From assembly GCF_022662105.1 (NCBI RefSeq), contig NZ_JAKMCP010000010.1, positions 1 to 64,000 on the forward strand: DNA of 64,000 bases, read 5' to 3'. Of the stretch, positions 1-9,336 are shown in pieces. This DNA comes from Aestuariivivens sediminis. GTDB lineage: Bacteria; Bacteroidota; Bacteroidia; Flavobacteriales; Flavobacteriaceae. Under the pieces are notes generated by a model, which was not told the origin of the DNA, searched no databases, and was given only the letters and a program-made list of their open reading frames with translations. A program made the translations under genes and the position numbers. Position 1 is the stretch's first letter; each line of letters opens with the position of its first letter.

Positions 1-1897
1 TGTTACCGGCACAGTCGGTAAAGGTATAGGTAAATGTTCTTGTACCCTCACACTCTACGGCTCCTGTGTCTCCTGTAAGCTCGCTCATCAGGTCATTACC
101 ACAGGTATCCTGTAGTGTTGGTGCTCCGGGAGCTACCGCATCGTCAGGACAGTTAACCGTTTCAGCGCCATCTCCAGGCAAGGTGAAAGGAAGGATGTCT
201 ACTGAAATTGTTTGAGTGACATCAATGTACAATCCACATTCATCAGTAATTCTATATGTTCTTGTAATTGTAGGTTCACAAGCATCATTATCGGATTGAT
301 CTCCCACATGGGTCACTGTGGGTGTACCACAATTATCAGCCTCATCATTCACAACAGAGATATCTGGTACTGGAATTTCATCTATACAGTTTACCGTTAT
401 AGGGTTAGGATTACTTGCCGTTGGAGGTGTCGTATCCTGAGCCAAAGTGAATGTAGAACTGCAATTTACATCTTGATTACACTCATCTGTTGCATGAAGC
501 ATTATAGTAATACTGTCGCCCGCACAGAAATCACTTGGAGCATTTAAATCTTCCAAATTAACTTCTTCACCTTCAACAGTGTAGGTAGTTGTTACCGTAC
601 CATAACCACCAGTAACACTAAATCCATTAATCCAATTGCTAAATGCAGTGGCAATATCATCTGTACAAGAGACATTAACGTTGGTTGGACAATTGGGAAC
701 TAAGGTCTCAGGCATAATTTTATCAATAGTTATACTAGCTGATTCCGTTGCACATCCCATATTATCAACGACAACATAATAAGTTCCAGCCATTGTGGCT
801 TCATAGGTACTTGATGTAGCCCCATCGATCATACCATTGCCATCATACCACTGATAGGTCACCGTTGGAGGTGTTGCAGTAGCGGTCAATAAAGATGATT
901 CTGCCCCACAAGCAATATCCTCACCTGAAATACTTACTTCAGGGATTAAATTAAAACTACCACCGGCAAAGTCATGCAATCTGGCAGTAAGTTCGAAAGA
1001 GGCTCTTGTTTCAAAAAGCCATCCTGCATTACAAATGGCAGATGGGTTATTCATTAAATCAAAAACAGGAGTCAAATCAATGACACCTTCATAAAATTCG
1101 TTATAATCATATACAATTTGTCCTGGTTTAACGCTCCAGCCATCGGGAATACCAGTTGTTGTATCATTGTTGCTGGCAATTTGAGAATCGATACCACTTA
1201 ATTCAGGCACCAAATCGAGGGATAAGTTATTTCCATAACTACCATTACCTACTCCAACCCATTGGTAGACGGTCACTTCTGCTAAACGACCACCACCACT
1301 AAAATCACTTAGCACTAGTAAATCACCAATGGCATGCGGAGGAGTAAATATATAGTCTCCATCTACAATTGCTGGTGCAGTGCCATCCAGGTAAAACCAG
1401 AAACCTATCTCAGCCGACCCATTGTTACTTTCCCGATCCCCTGCAAAAAACAGATAGGTATGATCTGGATCGTAAACATAATCATTTGAACAGCCACTTC
1501 CCGGGTCATTTTCTAAACCCGTCAATATGACAGCCGCCGCGTTCATAATATCATTTTTCGCTAAGACTGAACTGTAGGTCCATTCTAAATTATCCGAATC
1601 AGCAGTACCCGCTTCCATAAAATCTTTAGAACCCGTATGGAATTTCGTATCTTGATTGGAATTTCCATATATATCCTGGACATACTGAAATAAAGGTTCG
1701 GAACCTAGTTGACCTGAACCCCATTCAAAGGAATTTCCATCAATACATGGTACTACTTGAGCCTGCAATGTGCTCGCAGATAACAAAAAAAGCATAACCA
1801 GGCCAAAGCCCATTATACTTTTTGAAAAGATACCACCTAACTTAAAGCAACAGCGTATCATTCGTGAATAAAATTGGGTAAAATTGTACATTAACAT
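1..1897 (-). CDS. Large secreted Ig/HYR-domain protein, 5' part (runs off left edge)
   Basis: The reading frame is open from the start near 1897/1891 down to base 1, so about 630 residues are visible and the C-terminus is missing. The N-terminus has a basic stretch, a hydrophobic segment (GLVMLFLLSAS) and an AQA-like cleavage site, so it is probably Sec-exported. Residues about 40-300 form a domain naming a fixed pattern of Asp/Asn-rich, secreted-protein-like sequence that I cannot assign. After it come an Ig-like segment (TYQWYDGNG) and repeated cysteine-containing HYR-like units (NCPTNVNVSC, TVNCIDEIPVPDIS, TVNCPDDAVAP). In Bacteroidota such proteins are usually very long surface proteins ending in a gliding-motility or type IX sorting domain; that end is outside the window. 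Start choice among ATG at 1897, 1891 and 1861 is uncertain. Adhesin or matrix role is inference. Confidence 0.8.
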   Translation of the reverse strand, partial: MLMYNFTQFYSRMIRCCFKLGGIFSKSIMGFGLVMLFLLSASTLQAQVVPCIDGNSFEWGSGQLGSEPLFQYVQDIYGNSNQDTKFHTGSKDFMEAGTADSDNLEWTYSSVLAKNDIMNAAAVILTGLENDPGSGCSNDYVYDPDHTYLFFAGDRESNNGSAEIGFWFYLDGTAPAIVDGDYIFTPPHAIGDLLVLSDFSGGGRLAEVTVYQWVGVGNGSYGNNLSLDLVPELSGIDSQIASNNDTTTGIPDGWSVKPGQIVYDYNEFYEGVIDLTPVFDLMNNPSAICNAGWLFETRASFELTARLHDFAGGSFNLIPEVSISGEDIACGAESSLLTATATPPTVTYQWYDGNGMIDGATSSTYEATMAGTYYVVVDNMGCATESASITIDKIMPETLVPNCPTNVNVSCTDDIATAFSNWINGFSVTGGYGTVTTTYTVEGEEVNLEDLNAPSDFCAGDSITIMLHATDECNQDVNCSSTFTLAQDTTPPTASNPNPITVNCIDEIPVPDISVVNDEADNCGTPTVTHVGDQSDNDACEPTITRTYRITDECGLYIDVTQTISVDILPFTLPGDGAETVNCPDDAVAPGAPTLQDTCGNDLMSELTGDTGAVECEGTRTFTYTFTDCAGN

Positions 1898-2145
1898 AAC
1901 ATTTTGTTTAATTAATAAATGATGTTAACATAAATAAGACAAGACAATCACCAAAGCATTTTTGGGTCACAAAAAAGCTTTAGCCAATTGCCAAATTTAA
2001 GGTAATTCGAGGGCTACTTAAAATTGCTATTAATCAAGTATGCTCTCCAAAAAAATAAGTAGTGCGAAGTGAAAAATGTAGATATGAGGGACAATCAAAA
2101 TTAGCGCAAAGCTGGAATACTTACAAGGCGAAACAGGTGCTTTTA

Positions 2146-2205
2146 GACCATCGGCAGTAATATTTGGACCATCGACATCTTTATTTTCGATTTTTAGACC
2201 ATTGG
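2146..2205. repeat. Three degenerate GACCATYG repeats
   Basis: GACCATCG at 2146, GACCATCG at 2167 and GACCATTG at 2197, each in a T-rich setting (TTTTAGACC twice). Spacings are 21 and 30 bp. They lie between two divergent genes and could be regulator half-sites or chance; there is no further support. Confidence 0.35.
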
Positions 2206-2456
2206 TATTTTTTAATCGATTATCAGCAAAACGATCCGAGTTTTAACAATATTTCAATAAAAAACATGGAATGTTGAGAGTTTTGTAATAGTGCCATCCT
2301 GTAACTTTGAATTATCTAAGGATCTGAACAAAACCCCTTTAGGTGAAATGGCATGGCATAAAATACGATGCGAGGCCACTAAAAAAAGTTTGCCTTGAAA
2401 ATGTTAATTAAACTTTAAAAGTAGACCCTGTTTTCCAGTGGACGCTTTCATTTAAT

Positions 2457-2464
2457 TATCTTTG
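2457..2464 (+). promoter_or_regulatory. TAnnTTTG-type -7 box upstream of the TlpA-like lipoprotein gene
   Basis: TATCTTTG matches the Bacteroidota sigma-ABfr -7 consensus TAnnTTTG and lies 22 bp before the ATG at 2487. A clear TTTG -33 element at the usual distance is not visible, so this is a moderate call. Confidence 0.4.
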
Positions 2465-2486
2465 AACCTTAAAAATAACAATTGAT

Positions 2487-3860
2487 ATGAAATACCCCAT
2501 CTTTCTATTAGCCTTTGTGCTGTTCTACATGAGTTGTAAAACCGAAGTGCCCAGGGAGTATGCCCTGGTAACCGGTAAAGTGACCAATAGTCCCGGTCAG
2601 GTTGTTCTTGGAGCCATGGATAGAAGTTTTTCTATTCCAATTCCTACCGATAATGAGGGTCTGTTCCTCGATACCCTTAGAACAGGTTTTGGGCATTATA
2701 TGTTTTATGACGGAAGAAATTTTACGCCCATTTACGTGGGTAAAGGCGATAGTATTTACATTTCCTATGATGCCAACGATTTTAAAAACACCCTGGCATT
2801 CTCCGGTGAGGGCTCTCAAATAAGCGCATATTTGCAGGACAAATCGAAATTGGAAAGGGAATTGTTGCGTAGTAACGGTAATGTCTACACATTGGATGAA
2901 AATGAATTCAAAACGGTCTATGGCCATATTAGAGATTCATTAATGGCCAACGTCGCTTCTATATCAAGCCTTCCGAATGATTACCGGGAAAAGGAAGAGC
3001 GAAATATTAAATACAACTATCTGGCCCAGCTGCATATGTACAAACCCTATCATTCTTATTATACCGGCAATCCGGATTTCGAGGTGTCTGATGATTTTAT
3101 GAATGAACTGGACGGGTTGGACGTGAACAATGAAGAGGATTTTAAATTTTCGATGTCCTATGTTAATTTATTAGGTGCCCATTACAATAAAATGGCCACG
3201 GCATTGGCTAAATCGGATTCTATAGCTGAATATATAGCCTTTAACAAGCTCGTATCCAATGCGAAGAGTGACCTCATCAAAAATACCTTGTTATACAAAA
3301 ATGCCAAGGCAGGAATCACCTATACCGATGACCTAACGGGATACTATAAATCCTTTATGGAACATTCTACCGATAACGCTCATAAAACCGAAATAACTGA
3401 AACCTACGATAGGCTTAAGGTCCTGGATAAAGGCGAACCCTCTCCCGAATTTATCGATTATGAAAACTATCAAGGAGGCACCATGTCTTTAACCGACCTG
3501 AAAGGAAAATACGTTTACATCGATGTTTGGGCAACCTGGTGTGGCCCCTGTAAAAAAGAAATCCCCTTCTTAAAAGAAGTTGAAGAAAAATACCATGACA
3601 AAAATATAGCATTTGTGAGCATCTCAATTGATAAAGCCAGTGATCATGATAAATGGAAAACAATGGTTGCCGAAAAAGAACTTGGAGGCATTCAATTATT
3701 TGCCGATAAGGATTGGAATTCAGATTTTGTCAAGAACTATCAAATAAGTGGTATCCCTCGCTTTATTTTGATTAACCCTGAGGGTCAAATCATAAGTGCC
3801 AATGCACCGCGTCCATCCGACCCTAAATTAATTGATTTATTGAGAGAATACGATATTTAG
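2487..3860 (+). CDS. TlpA-like thioredoxin-domain lipoprotein
   Basis: A 457-residue envelope protein. The N-terminus is a lipoprotein signal with lipobox YMSC, so it should be lipid-anchored. Residues about 25-115 resemble the beta-rich DUF4369 domain often found before thioredoxin domains in Bacteroidota. A helical middle part follows, and a TlpA/AhpC-TSA thioredoxin fold occupies about 310-457 with the redox motif WCGPC at residues 351-355 and the cis-Pro region SGIPRF near the end. Family members reduce disulphides or help cytochrome maturation in the periplasm; the substrate here is unknown. The gene stands alone, convergent with the downstream gene. A second, distant member of the same architecture lies at 23919-25406. 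Confidence 0.88.
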   Translation: MKYPIFLLAFVLFYMSCKTEVPREYALVTGKVTNSPGQVVLGAMDRSFSIPIPTDNEGLFLDTLRTGFGHYMFYDGRNFTPIYVGKGDSIYISYDANDFKNTLAFSGEGSQISAYLQDKSKLERELLRSNGNVYTLDENEFKTVYGHIRDSLMANVASISSLPNDYREKEERNIKYNYLAQLHMYKPYHSYYTGNPDFEVSDDFMNELDGLDVNNEEDFKFSMSYVNLLGAHYNKMATALAKSDSIAEYIAFNKLVSNAKSDLIKNTLLYKNAKAGITYTDDLTGYYKSFMEHSTDNAHKTEITETYDRLKVLDKGEPSPEFIDYENYQGGTMSLTDLKGKYVYIDVWATWCGPCKKEIPFLKEVEEKYHDKNIAFVSISIDKASDHDKWKTMVAEKELGGIQLFADKDWNSDFVKNYQISGIPRFILINPEGQIISANAPRPSDPKLIDLLREYDI

Positions 3861-3905
3861 AGATTACCTAAACCAAACTTTAAAAGCCGCATAATGTGAC
3901 TTTTT

Positions 3906-5468
3906 TTACGTCCCGTTTCCATTGGAGGCCTCATCGTCTTCCTGAGAGGGCTGTTCCTCCGGTTCAAATAAACTCAAATAGGCTTGGCCTAAATAGTCAA
4001 TCACATGACTGGCGATTACACTTTGATAGCCAAAGTCTTCAACGGCTATATCGGCTGATTTACCATGCAGGTACACCCCAAAGAGACTTGCTGATAAGGG
4101 TTCATACCCCTGGGAGATTAAACCCGAAATAATACCGGTCAGGACATCCCCACTCCCCGCAGTTGCCAGACCCGGATTACCGGAGGTATTCACATATAAC
4201 TTATCCTTATAGACCGTAATGGTATGCGCCCCTTTAAGGACGATGATACTGTCGTATTTTTTTGAAAAAGCCTTAACCTTATTCAATTTTTCAAAATCGT
4301 CGGACCATGAACCTATCAAACGTTCCAATTCCTTAGGATGTGGTGTTAAAACGGATTGTTGGGGTAACCATTGTAATGCTTTTTTGTTATCGGAAAGAAT
4401 ATTAAGCCCATCGGCATCTATAACCAGAGGGGTTTTATTTCCTTTTAAAAAGGTAATCAAGGCAGCAGCAGTTTTTGTATGGGTGCCAATGCCTATTCCA
4501 ATACCAATTACTGTTGGTGTGATATTATAAACCACAGAAGTGATGTGTTCTTGATCGGTATCGGTAATGACCATGATTTCCGGAACGGAGGACTGAAGAG
4601 CATCATAACCGCATTGGGGTACAAATGCCGTCACCAAACCAGCCCCTGAACACAAGGCGGCCTTACCGGCTAATATAACTGCTCCGATTTTTCCATAGCT
4701 ACCGCCCACAATCATAGTATGTCCAAAGGTTCCCTTATGCGCAAACTTGTCTCTGGGGATATACATGGTAATGGCCTCATGTTTGCCTATTAACGCCACT
4801 GCGGTATCGGTGTCTTGCAAAAACTCCTGATCCAGTCCAATGTCCAATACTTCCCATTGCATGGTGTATTTGGCCGTTTCCGGCAAGAAGAAAACCAGTT
4901 TAGGCGAGCCAAAACTTAAGGTATATCCGGCATGAACAACCCCTTCAGGGTCCTCCACAGCTTTATCCATGTATAACCCGGAAGGGATGTCGACCGATAA
5001 GGTAAAGGCCTTGCTGTTTCTGAAATACAGAAACAGGGCCTTGACCCACTGATCCACCGGTCTATTCAAACCTATACCAAAAATGGCATCCACGATAATG
5101 TCCTCCGGCTCTATTTTTGGAAAATCTTCTTTACAGCTTAAAAGAACCGGCCAATCTTTAGTGACCTGCTTTATACGATCATAGTTAACTAAAAAATCCT
5201 TAGAACGTTTATTGCTACAATTAACCACATAGGTTTTCACATGATAGCCATGGGTTATGAGATGTCTGCCCAGTACCAGCCCATCCCCTCCATTATTTCC
5301 TATGCCACAGAATATATGGATCGGGACTTGAGCGCCCTGCATGCGTAAATGCATCCAATTAAAAATTTGGGTTCCTGCCCGCTCCATTAAATCAGCAGAC
5401 GTAATCTTTTGGCGTGCTATGGTTAATGCGTCGCCTTTATAAATCTGTTCTTTGGAAAATATTTTCAT
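3906..5468 (-). CDS. nnrDE: Bifunctional NAD(P)H-hydrate epimerase / ADP-dependent NAD(P)H-hydrate dehydratase
   Basis: A 520-residue cytosolic repair enzyme that epimerises and then dehydrates damaged NADHX and NADPHX back to NAD(P)H. The N-terminal YjeF_N domain (about 1-215) shows the epimerase loop CGIGNNGGDG starting at residue 54. The C-terminal ribokinase-like dehydratase domain (about 225-500) shows VGGSYGKIGA, DADGLNIL, TPHPKE and the nucleotide-binding GSGDVLTG near residue 440. Length is normal for the fused form. It is a single gene, divergent from the threonine operon; the roughly 340 bp between them holds the thr leader. The last 20 residues are acidic and low-complexity. The symbol describes the fusion; yjeF is the older name. 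Confidence 0.95.
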   Translation of the reverse strand: MKIFSKEQIYKGDALTIARQKITSADLMERAGTQIFNWMHLRMQGAQVPIHIFCGIGNNGGDGLVLGRHLITHGYHVKTYVVNCSNKRSKDFLVNYDRIKQVTKDWPVLLSCKEDFPKIEPEDIIVDAIFGIGLNRPVDQWVKALFLYFRNSKAFTLSVDIPSGLYMDKAVEDPEGVVHAGYTLSFGSPKLVFFLPETAKYTMQWEVLDIGLDQEFLQDTDTAVALIGKHEAITMYIPRDKFAHKGTFGHTMIVGGSYGKIGAVILAGKAALCSGAGLVTAFVPQCGYDALQSSVPEIMVITDTDQEHITSVVYNITPTVIGIGIGIGTHTKTAAALITFLKGNKTPLVIDADGLNILSDNKKALQWLPQQSVLTPHPKELERLIGSWSDDFEKLNKVKAFSKKYDSIIVLKGAHTITVYKDKLYVNTSGNPGLATAGSGDVLTGIISGLISQGYEPLSASLFGVYLHGKSADIAVEDFGYQSVIASHVIDYLGQAYLSLFEPEEQPSQEDDEASNGNGT

Positions 5469-5592
5469 TTATGGAACGATTATTAATTTTTCAATTCTTT
5501 AGGATTTTAGTGCTTTAAATTTTAATATAACGAATGCTAAATAAGAATTTTATAAAAAACGGTCTTTTATTTTTTTATTGACTTAAAAGTAA

Positions 5593-5600
5593 TACTTTTG
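5593..5600 (+). promoter_or_regulatory. Probable thr operon -7 promoter box
   Basis: TACTTTTG fits TAnnTTTG and lies 22 bp before the leader-peptide ATG. A TTG sits at 5578-5580, closer than the normal -33 spacing, so the upstream element is uncertain. The position is right for starting a transcript that includes the leader and attenuator. Confidence 0.45.
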
Positions 5601-5622
5601 ACTTGTATTTTATAGCCAGACC

Positions 5623-5730
5623 ATGAATCTTTTAGTCAAAAACACACGTTTAACCTTACCTTCTGTTTTACCGGGTAACACGGCTATTTTTGTAACTACT
5701 ACAATTATCACAACCCCTTGGGGTTGCTAA
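5623..5730 (+). CDS. Threonine operon leader peptide (thrL-like)
   Basis: A 35-codon ORF, too short to be found by usual gene callers, ending 82 bp before thrA. Residues 24-35 read VTTTIITTPWGC: five Thr and two Ile codons in a row (ACT ACT ACA ATT ATC ACA ACC, 5695-5715). Three further Thr codons precede this run. A Thr/Ile codon run before a threonine biosynthesis operon is the hallmark of translation-coupled attenuation, as in the thrL leader of enterobacteria. The RNA downstream can form alternative hairpins, listed separately. There is no sequence similarity to E. coli ThrL beyond composition, so the call rests on position, codon content and adjacent structure. Confidence 0.8.
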   Translation: MNLLVKNTRLTLPSVLPGNTAIFVTTTIITTPWGC

Positions 5731-5791
5731 TTACATATACTTCGGACTATTGTTGTGATTTCTTGAATCACTTCTTTTTAATTATTTTTTT
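5707..5791 (+). promoter_or_regulatory. Threonine operon attenuator: alternative hairpins and terminator
   Basis: Three mutually exclusive pairings are visible. The terminator is GTGATT (5755-5760) with AATCAC (5766-5771), loop TCTTG, followed by a T-rich tract to 5791. A competing 8-bp perfect pairing joins ATCACAAC (5707-5714, inside the leader Thr/Ile codons) with GTTGTGAT (5752-5759), which would block the terminator. A third hairpin, CAACCCC (5711-5717) with GGGGTTG (5720-5726), competes with the second. A ribosome reaching the leader stop (5728-5730) would cover the 5' strand and allow termination. The exact stall position that gives antitermination is inferred, not shown. Confidence 0.75.
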
Positions 5792-5812
5792 CAACAATCA
5801 ATTTATTGAAAC

Positions 5813-8257
5813 ATGCAAGTATTAAAATTCGGAGGAACTTCTGTAGGTTCATCAAAAAATATAAATAAGGTCATTAGTATTTTAGAATCCTATTCTAAAA
5901 AGGATAGGGTTGCCTGTGTGGTATCTGCCGTGGGAGGGATTACCGACAAACTGCTTTTGGCCGGTGAGCAAGCTAAACAAAAAGACCAAACTTTTAAAGA
6001 TACCTTTAATACGATACTGAACATTCACTTAGATATCATAAACGATTTAAATCCAAAGAACAGCCAGGTTCTATTAGACTATTTGGATGACAAATCAACG
6101 GCCTTAAAACAGCTTTTAGAAGGGATTTATTTGATTAATGAATTATCTCCAAAAACATCGGACAAATTGGTGAGTTTCGGTGAAAAAATATCCTCTTTCA
6201 TCATTTCTGAAACCATGAAAAACAGGGGGCTTTCTGTCGCCAGAAAAAACACTCAGGAATTAATCATTACAAACTCCAATTATACAAAAGCCGAGGTGGA
6301 TTACCAAAGGACAAATGCCAACATACAAGCGTATTTTAAATCGACTGAGGAACAAATAACGGTTTTACCCGGTTTTATATCCAAATCCGTTCAAGGAGAG
6401 GAGACCACACTGGGGCGTGGGGGGTCCGATTTTACGGCTGCCATTATTGCTGCGGCCTTACAAGTGGATCAACTGGACATATGGACCGATGTGAGTGGCA
6501 TGTTTACCACCAATCCAAAATTGGTTAAACAAGCCTATCCCATTAAAACCATTTCCTATCAGGAAGCCATGGAGTTATCCCATTTTGGGGCAAAGGTCTT
6601 GTATCCCCCAACCGTGCAGCCTGTGTTGGATTTAAATATTCCAATCCACATAAAAAATACCAATGCACCGGAAGATACGGGGACCATTATTTCTAATGAA
6701 GAAACACGAACAAGTAACCCTGTAACGGGCATCAGTAATATTGGGAATATTGCCTTACTCACCCTTCAAGGCAGTGGGATGGTCGGTATCCCCGGATTTT
6801 CTAAACGCCTGTTTGAAACCCTGGCCCAGGAGAAAATCAATGTTATTTTAATCACTCAGGCCTCTTCAGAACATTCGATTTGTTTAGGTATTGATGCCGG
6901 AGATGCCGAAAGGGCCAAGATGGCGGTAGACCTCATATTTGAAAATGAAATCGCCTTACATAAAATTGATCCTATTATCGTAGAGACCGGCCTGTCTATT
7001 ATTGCTCTTGTCGGGGATAATATGAAAAACCATCAAGGGATTAGTGGTAAGATGTTTAGCACCTTAGGTAAAAACAACATCAATATCAGGGCCATAGCGC
7101 AAGGCGCATCAGAGAAAAATATTTCGGCTGTAATTGCAGATAAAGATGTCAAAAAAGCCCTTAACACCCTTCATGAGCAGTTTTTTGAAGCGAAAACCAA
7201 ACAGCTTAATGTATTCATTACCGGTGTTGGAAATGTCGGTGAACGCTTAGTGGAACAAATTAAACAACAAAGGACCTATTTAAAGGAAAACCTAAAAATA
7301 AATCTTCGTATTATTGGCCTGTCCAATTCAAGAACCATGTGCTTCGATGAGGAGGGCATTGATTTAAAAGATTGGAAAACGATTTTGGCCAATGGTCCGA
7401 AGGCCTCGCTTGATGGCTTTTTACAACAGGTTATTGATCTCAATCTGCGAAACAGTATTTTCGTTGATGTTACCGCAAATGAAGAGGTGGCCCGGTTGTA
7501 TCCCAATTACCTGAGAGAAAGCATTGGCGTGGTAGCCTGTAACAAAATTGCCTGCTCCAGTGCTATGGATACCTATGCCTTACTGAAGCGATTATCGTTA
7601 AAGTATAATGCACCGTTCTTATTTGAAACCAATGTCGGGGCCGGACTGCCTGTCATCGACACCCTGAATAATTTAGTGGCATCAGGGGATAAAATAACCT
7701 CCATACAAGCCGTACTTTCCGGGAGTTTAAATTTTGTGTTTAATCACTTTAATGACACTACCCGATTTTATGACGTTGTAAAACAAGCTCAAGCAGAAGG
7801 CTATACAGAACCGGATCCAAGAATTGATTTAAGTGGCGTTGATGTAGCCAGAAAAATACTTATTTTGGCAAGGGAAAGTGGGATGGACATGAATTTGGAA
7901 GATATTGAAAACAATTCATTCCTGTCTGAATCGGGGTTGCACAGTGATACCGTAGCGGATTTCTTTCAAACCCTGATTGAAGATGAAGACCACTATCAAC
8001 GCTTATATGCAGCGGCCAAAGCAAAACATTGTCGACTTAAGTATGTGGCCCAATTCCACAATGCCAAAGCCAGTGTAGGCCTTCAGGAAATTCCGGAAGG
8101 CCACCCGTTCTATAATTTAGAAGGAAAGGATAATATCGTCATGTTCTATACCCATCGCTATCCGGAGCAACCCATGATTATCAAAGGGGCCGGAGCAGGT
8201 GCAGATGTGACCGCGTCGGGATTGTTCGCCGATATTATTAGGTTAGGAAATAATTAG
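5813..8257 (+). CDS. thrA: Bifunctional aspartokinase / homoserine dehydrogenase
   Basis: An 814-residue cytosolic enzyme catalysing the first step (aspartate phosphorylation) and third step (aspartate semialdehyde to homoserine) of Thr/Met synthesis. The kinase domain begins with KFGGTSVG at residue 4 and carries GRGGSDFTA near 200. Two ACT-type regulatory segments lie at about 320-460 (ITQASSEHSICLGI and GISGKMFSTLGKNNINIRAIAQG). The homoserine dehydrogenase part starts near 465 with the NAD(P)-binding FITGVGNVGE and has the ETNVGAGLPVI catalytic region. Length matches E. coli ThrA (820). It is the first gene of thrA-thrB-thrC, behind the leader peptide and attenuator, so end-product control is likely both by ACT domains and by attenuation. 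Confidence 0.97.
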   Translation: MQVLKFGGTSVGSSKNINKVISILESYSKKDRVACVVSAVGGITDKLLLAGEQAKQKDQTFKDTFNTILNIHLDIINDLNPKNSQVLLDYLDDKSTALKQLLEGIYLINELSPKTSDKLVSFGEKISSFIISETMKNRGLSVARKNTQELIITNSNYTKAEVDYQRTNANIQAYFKSTEEQITVLPGFISKSVQGEETTLGRGGSDFTAAIIAAALQVDQLDIWTDVSGMFTTNPKLVKQAYPIKTISYQEAMELSHFGAKVLYPPTVQPVLDLNIPIHIKNTNAPEDTGTIISNEETRTSNPVTGISNIGNIALLTLQGSGMVGIPGFSKRLFETLAQEKINVILITQASSEHSICLGIDAGDAERAKMAVDLIFENEIALHKIDPIIVETGLSIIALVGDNMKNHQGISGKMFSTLGKNNINIRAIAQGASEKNISAVIADKDVKKALNTLHEQFFEAKTKQLNVFITGVGNVGERLVEQIKQQRTYLKENLKINLRIIGLSNSRTMCFDEEGIDLKDWKTILANGPKASLDGFLQQVIDLNLRNSIFVDVTANEEVARLYPNYLRESIGVVACNKIACSSAMDTYALLKRLSLKYNAPFLFETNVGAGLPVIDTLNNLVASGDKITSIQAVLSGSLNFVFNHFNDTTRFYDVVKQAQAEGYTEPDPRIDLSGVDVARKILILARESGMDMNLEDIENNSFLSESGLHSDTVADFFQTLIEDEDHYQRLYAAAKAKHCRLKYVAQFHNAKASVGLQEIPEGHPFYNLEGKDNIVMFYTHRYPEQPMIIKGAGAGADVTASGLFADIIRLGNN

Positions 8258-8329
8258 ATTGAAATGACATTACATAAGACCAGTTCAAGTTACTGCTCCA
8301 GTGCAGCCGAGAACTATTTAATAGATAAC

Positions 8330-9256
8330 ATGAATGAAATAAGAATATTTTCTCCTGCAACTGTTGCCAATGTATCCTGTGGATTTGATGTCATGGGCTT
8401 TTGCTTAGACCATGTGGGTGATGAAATGGTGATAAGAAAAGTAGAACAAAAAGGAATACACATTGTCCATATCGAAGGTTTTGATTTGCCCTATGACGCA
8501 AAATTAAATGTTGCCGGCGTTTCTGCTCTGGCCATGTATGATACCTTGGATTTAGATTTTGGTTTCGACATAGAAATCTATAAAAACATTAAACCGGGAA
8601 GTGGTATTGGTAGTAGTGCAGCAAGTGCTGTGGGAAGTGTTTTTGGTATGAATGAGCTTTTAAACCGGCCCTTTAACAAAACTGAATTAACAGCCTTTGC
8701 CATCAAGGGTGAAGCCCTGGCCAGTAAATGTGAACATGCCGATAACCTGGCCCCTGCCATATTTGGTGGATTTACCTTAGTTAAAAGCCTAGCGCCCTTG
8801 CAGGTATTGGAAATTCCATCACCGGATAACCTGTATGCGGTCATTATCCATCCGCAAATTGAAATTAAGACCTCCGAGGCAAGAGCCATTCTTCCCGGGC
8901 AAATTTCCCTGGATAAAGCCATAACACAGTGGGCCAATTTTGGAAGTTTAATCCATGCCTTGCATACTTCAAATTACGATTTGATTAAAGCATCATTGCA
9001 AGATGTGGTGGTTGAACCGCACAGAAGCAAGCTTATTCCGTATTACGACCGGGTAAAAGAAGCTGCTTTGCATGCAGGAGCCTTAGGTTCCGGTATTTCC
9101 GGGTCCGGGCCCTCGATTTTCACCCTTTGTGAAGGAATGCAAACGGCCCAACGCGTTGCAGATGAACTAAAAGCAACCTATGCCGAAACAGGAATTGCAT
9201 TCGACATACATGTCTCAAAAATTAATACCGAGGGCATTAGAATAATTAACTCATAA
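8330..9256 (+). CDS. thrB: Homoserine kinase
   Basis: A 308-residue GHMP-family kinase that phosphorylates homoserine. I chose the ATG at 8330 (MNEIRIFSPATVANVSCGFD), because that is where conserved homology starts; the frame is open further upstream to 8264, but those 22 residues are not family-like. The phosphate-binding GHMP motif KPGSGIGSSAASAVGS lies at about 88-103, and the C-terminal GSGISGSGPSIF motif is present. It begins 72 bp after thrA and is followed by thrC after 134 bp. It acts in the cytosol between ThrA and ThrC. Confidence 0.96.
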   Translation: MNEIRIFSPATVANVSCGFDVMGFCLDHVGDEMVIRKVEQKGIHIVHIEGFDLPYDAKLNVAGVSALAMYDTLDLDFGFDIEIYKNIKPGSGIGSSAASAVGSVFGMNELLNRPFNKTELTAFAIKGEALASKCEHADNLAPAIFGGFTLVKSLAPLQVLEIPSPDNLYAVIIHPQIEIKTSEARAILPGQISLDKAITQWANFGSLIHALHTSNYDLIKASLQDVVVEPHRSKLIPYYDRVKEAALHAGALGSGISGSGPSIFTLCEGMQTAQRVADELKATYAETGIAFDIHVSKINTEGIRIINS

Positions 9257-9336
9257 TGCAAACCTTAACCATTGAACGGCGTGAAACATCTCGATATTTA
9301 TATTTTATTTGATAATCCGGACCCTTTACATTCCCC

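Larger units (their letters stand above)
1898..2486. other. Intergenic region with no gene seen
   Basis: About 590 bp between two divergently oriented genes. No ORF of credible composition is visible on either strand. It holds a small degenerate repeat at 2146-2205 and a promoter-like box at 2457-2464, listed separately; it presumably contains the promoters of both flanking genes. Confidence 0.6.

Noticed and set aside
212-547. Plus-strand ORF of 111 codons in the left-edge gene
   Set aside because: It lies in the antisense codon grid of the large minus-strand secreted protein, and its composition (Cys/Ile/Arg-rich) is not protein-like. The minus frame has clear Ig/HYR motifs.
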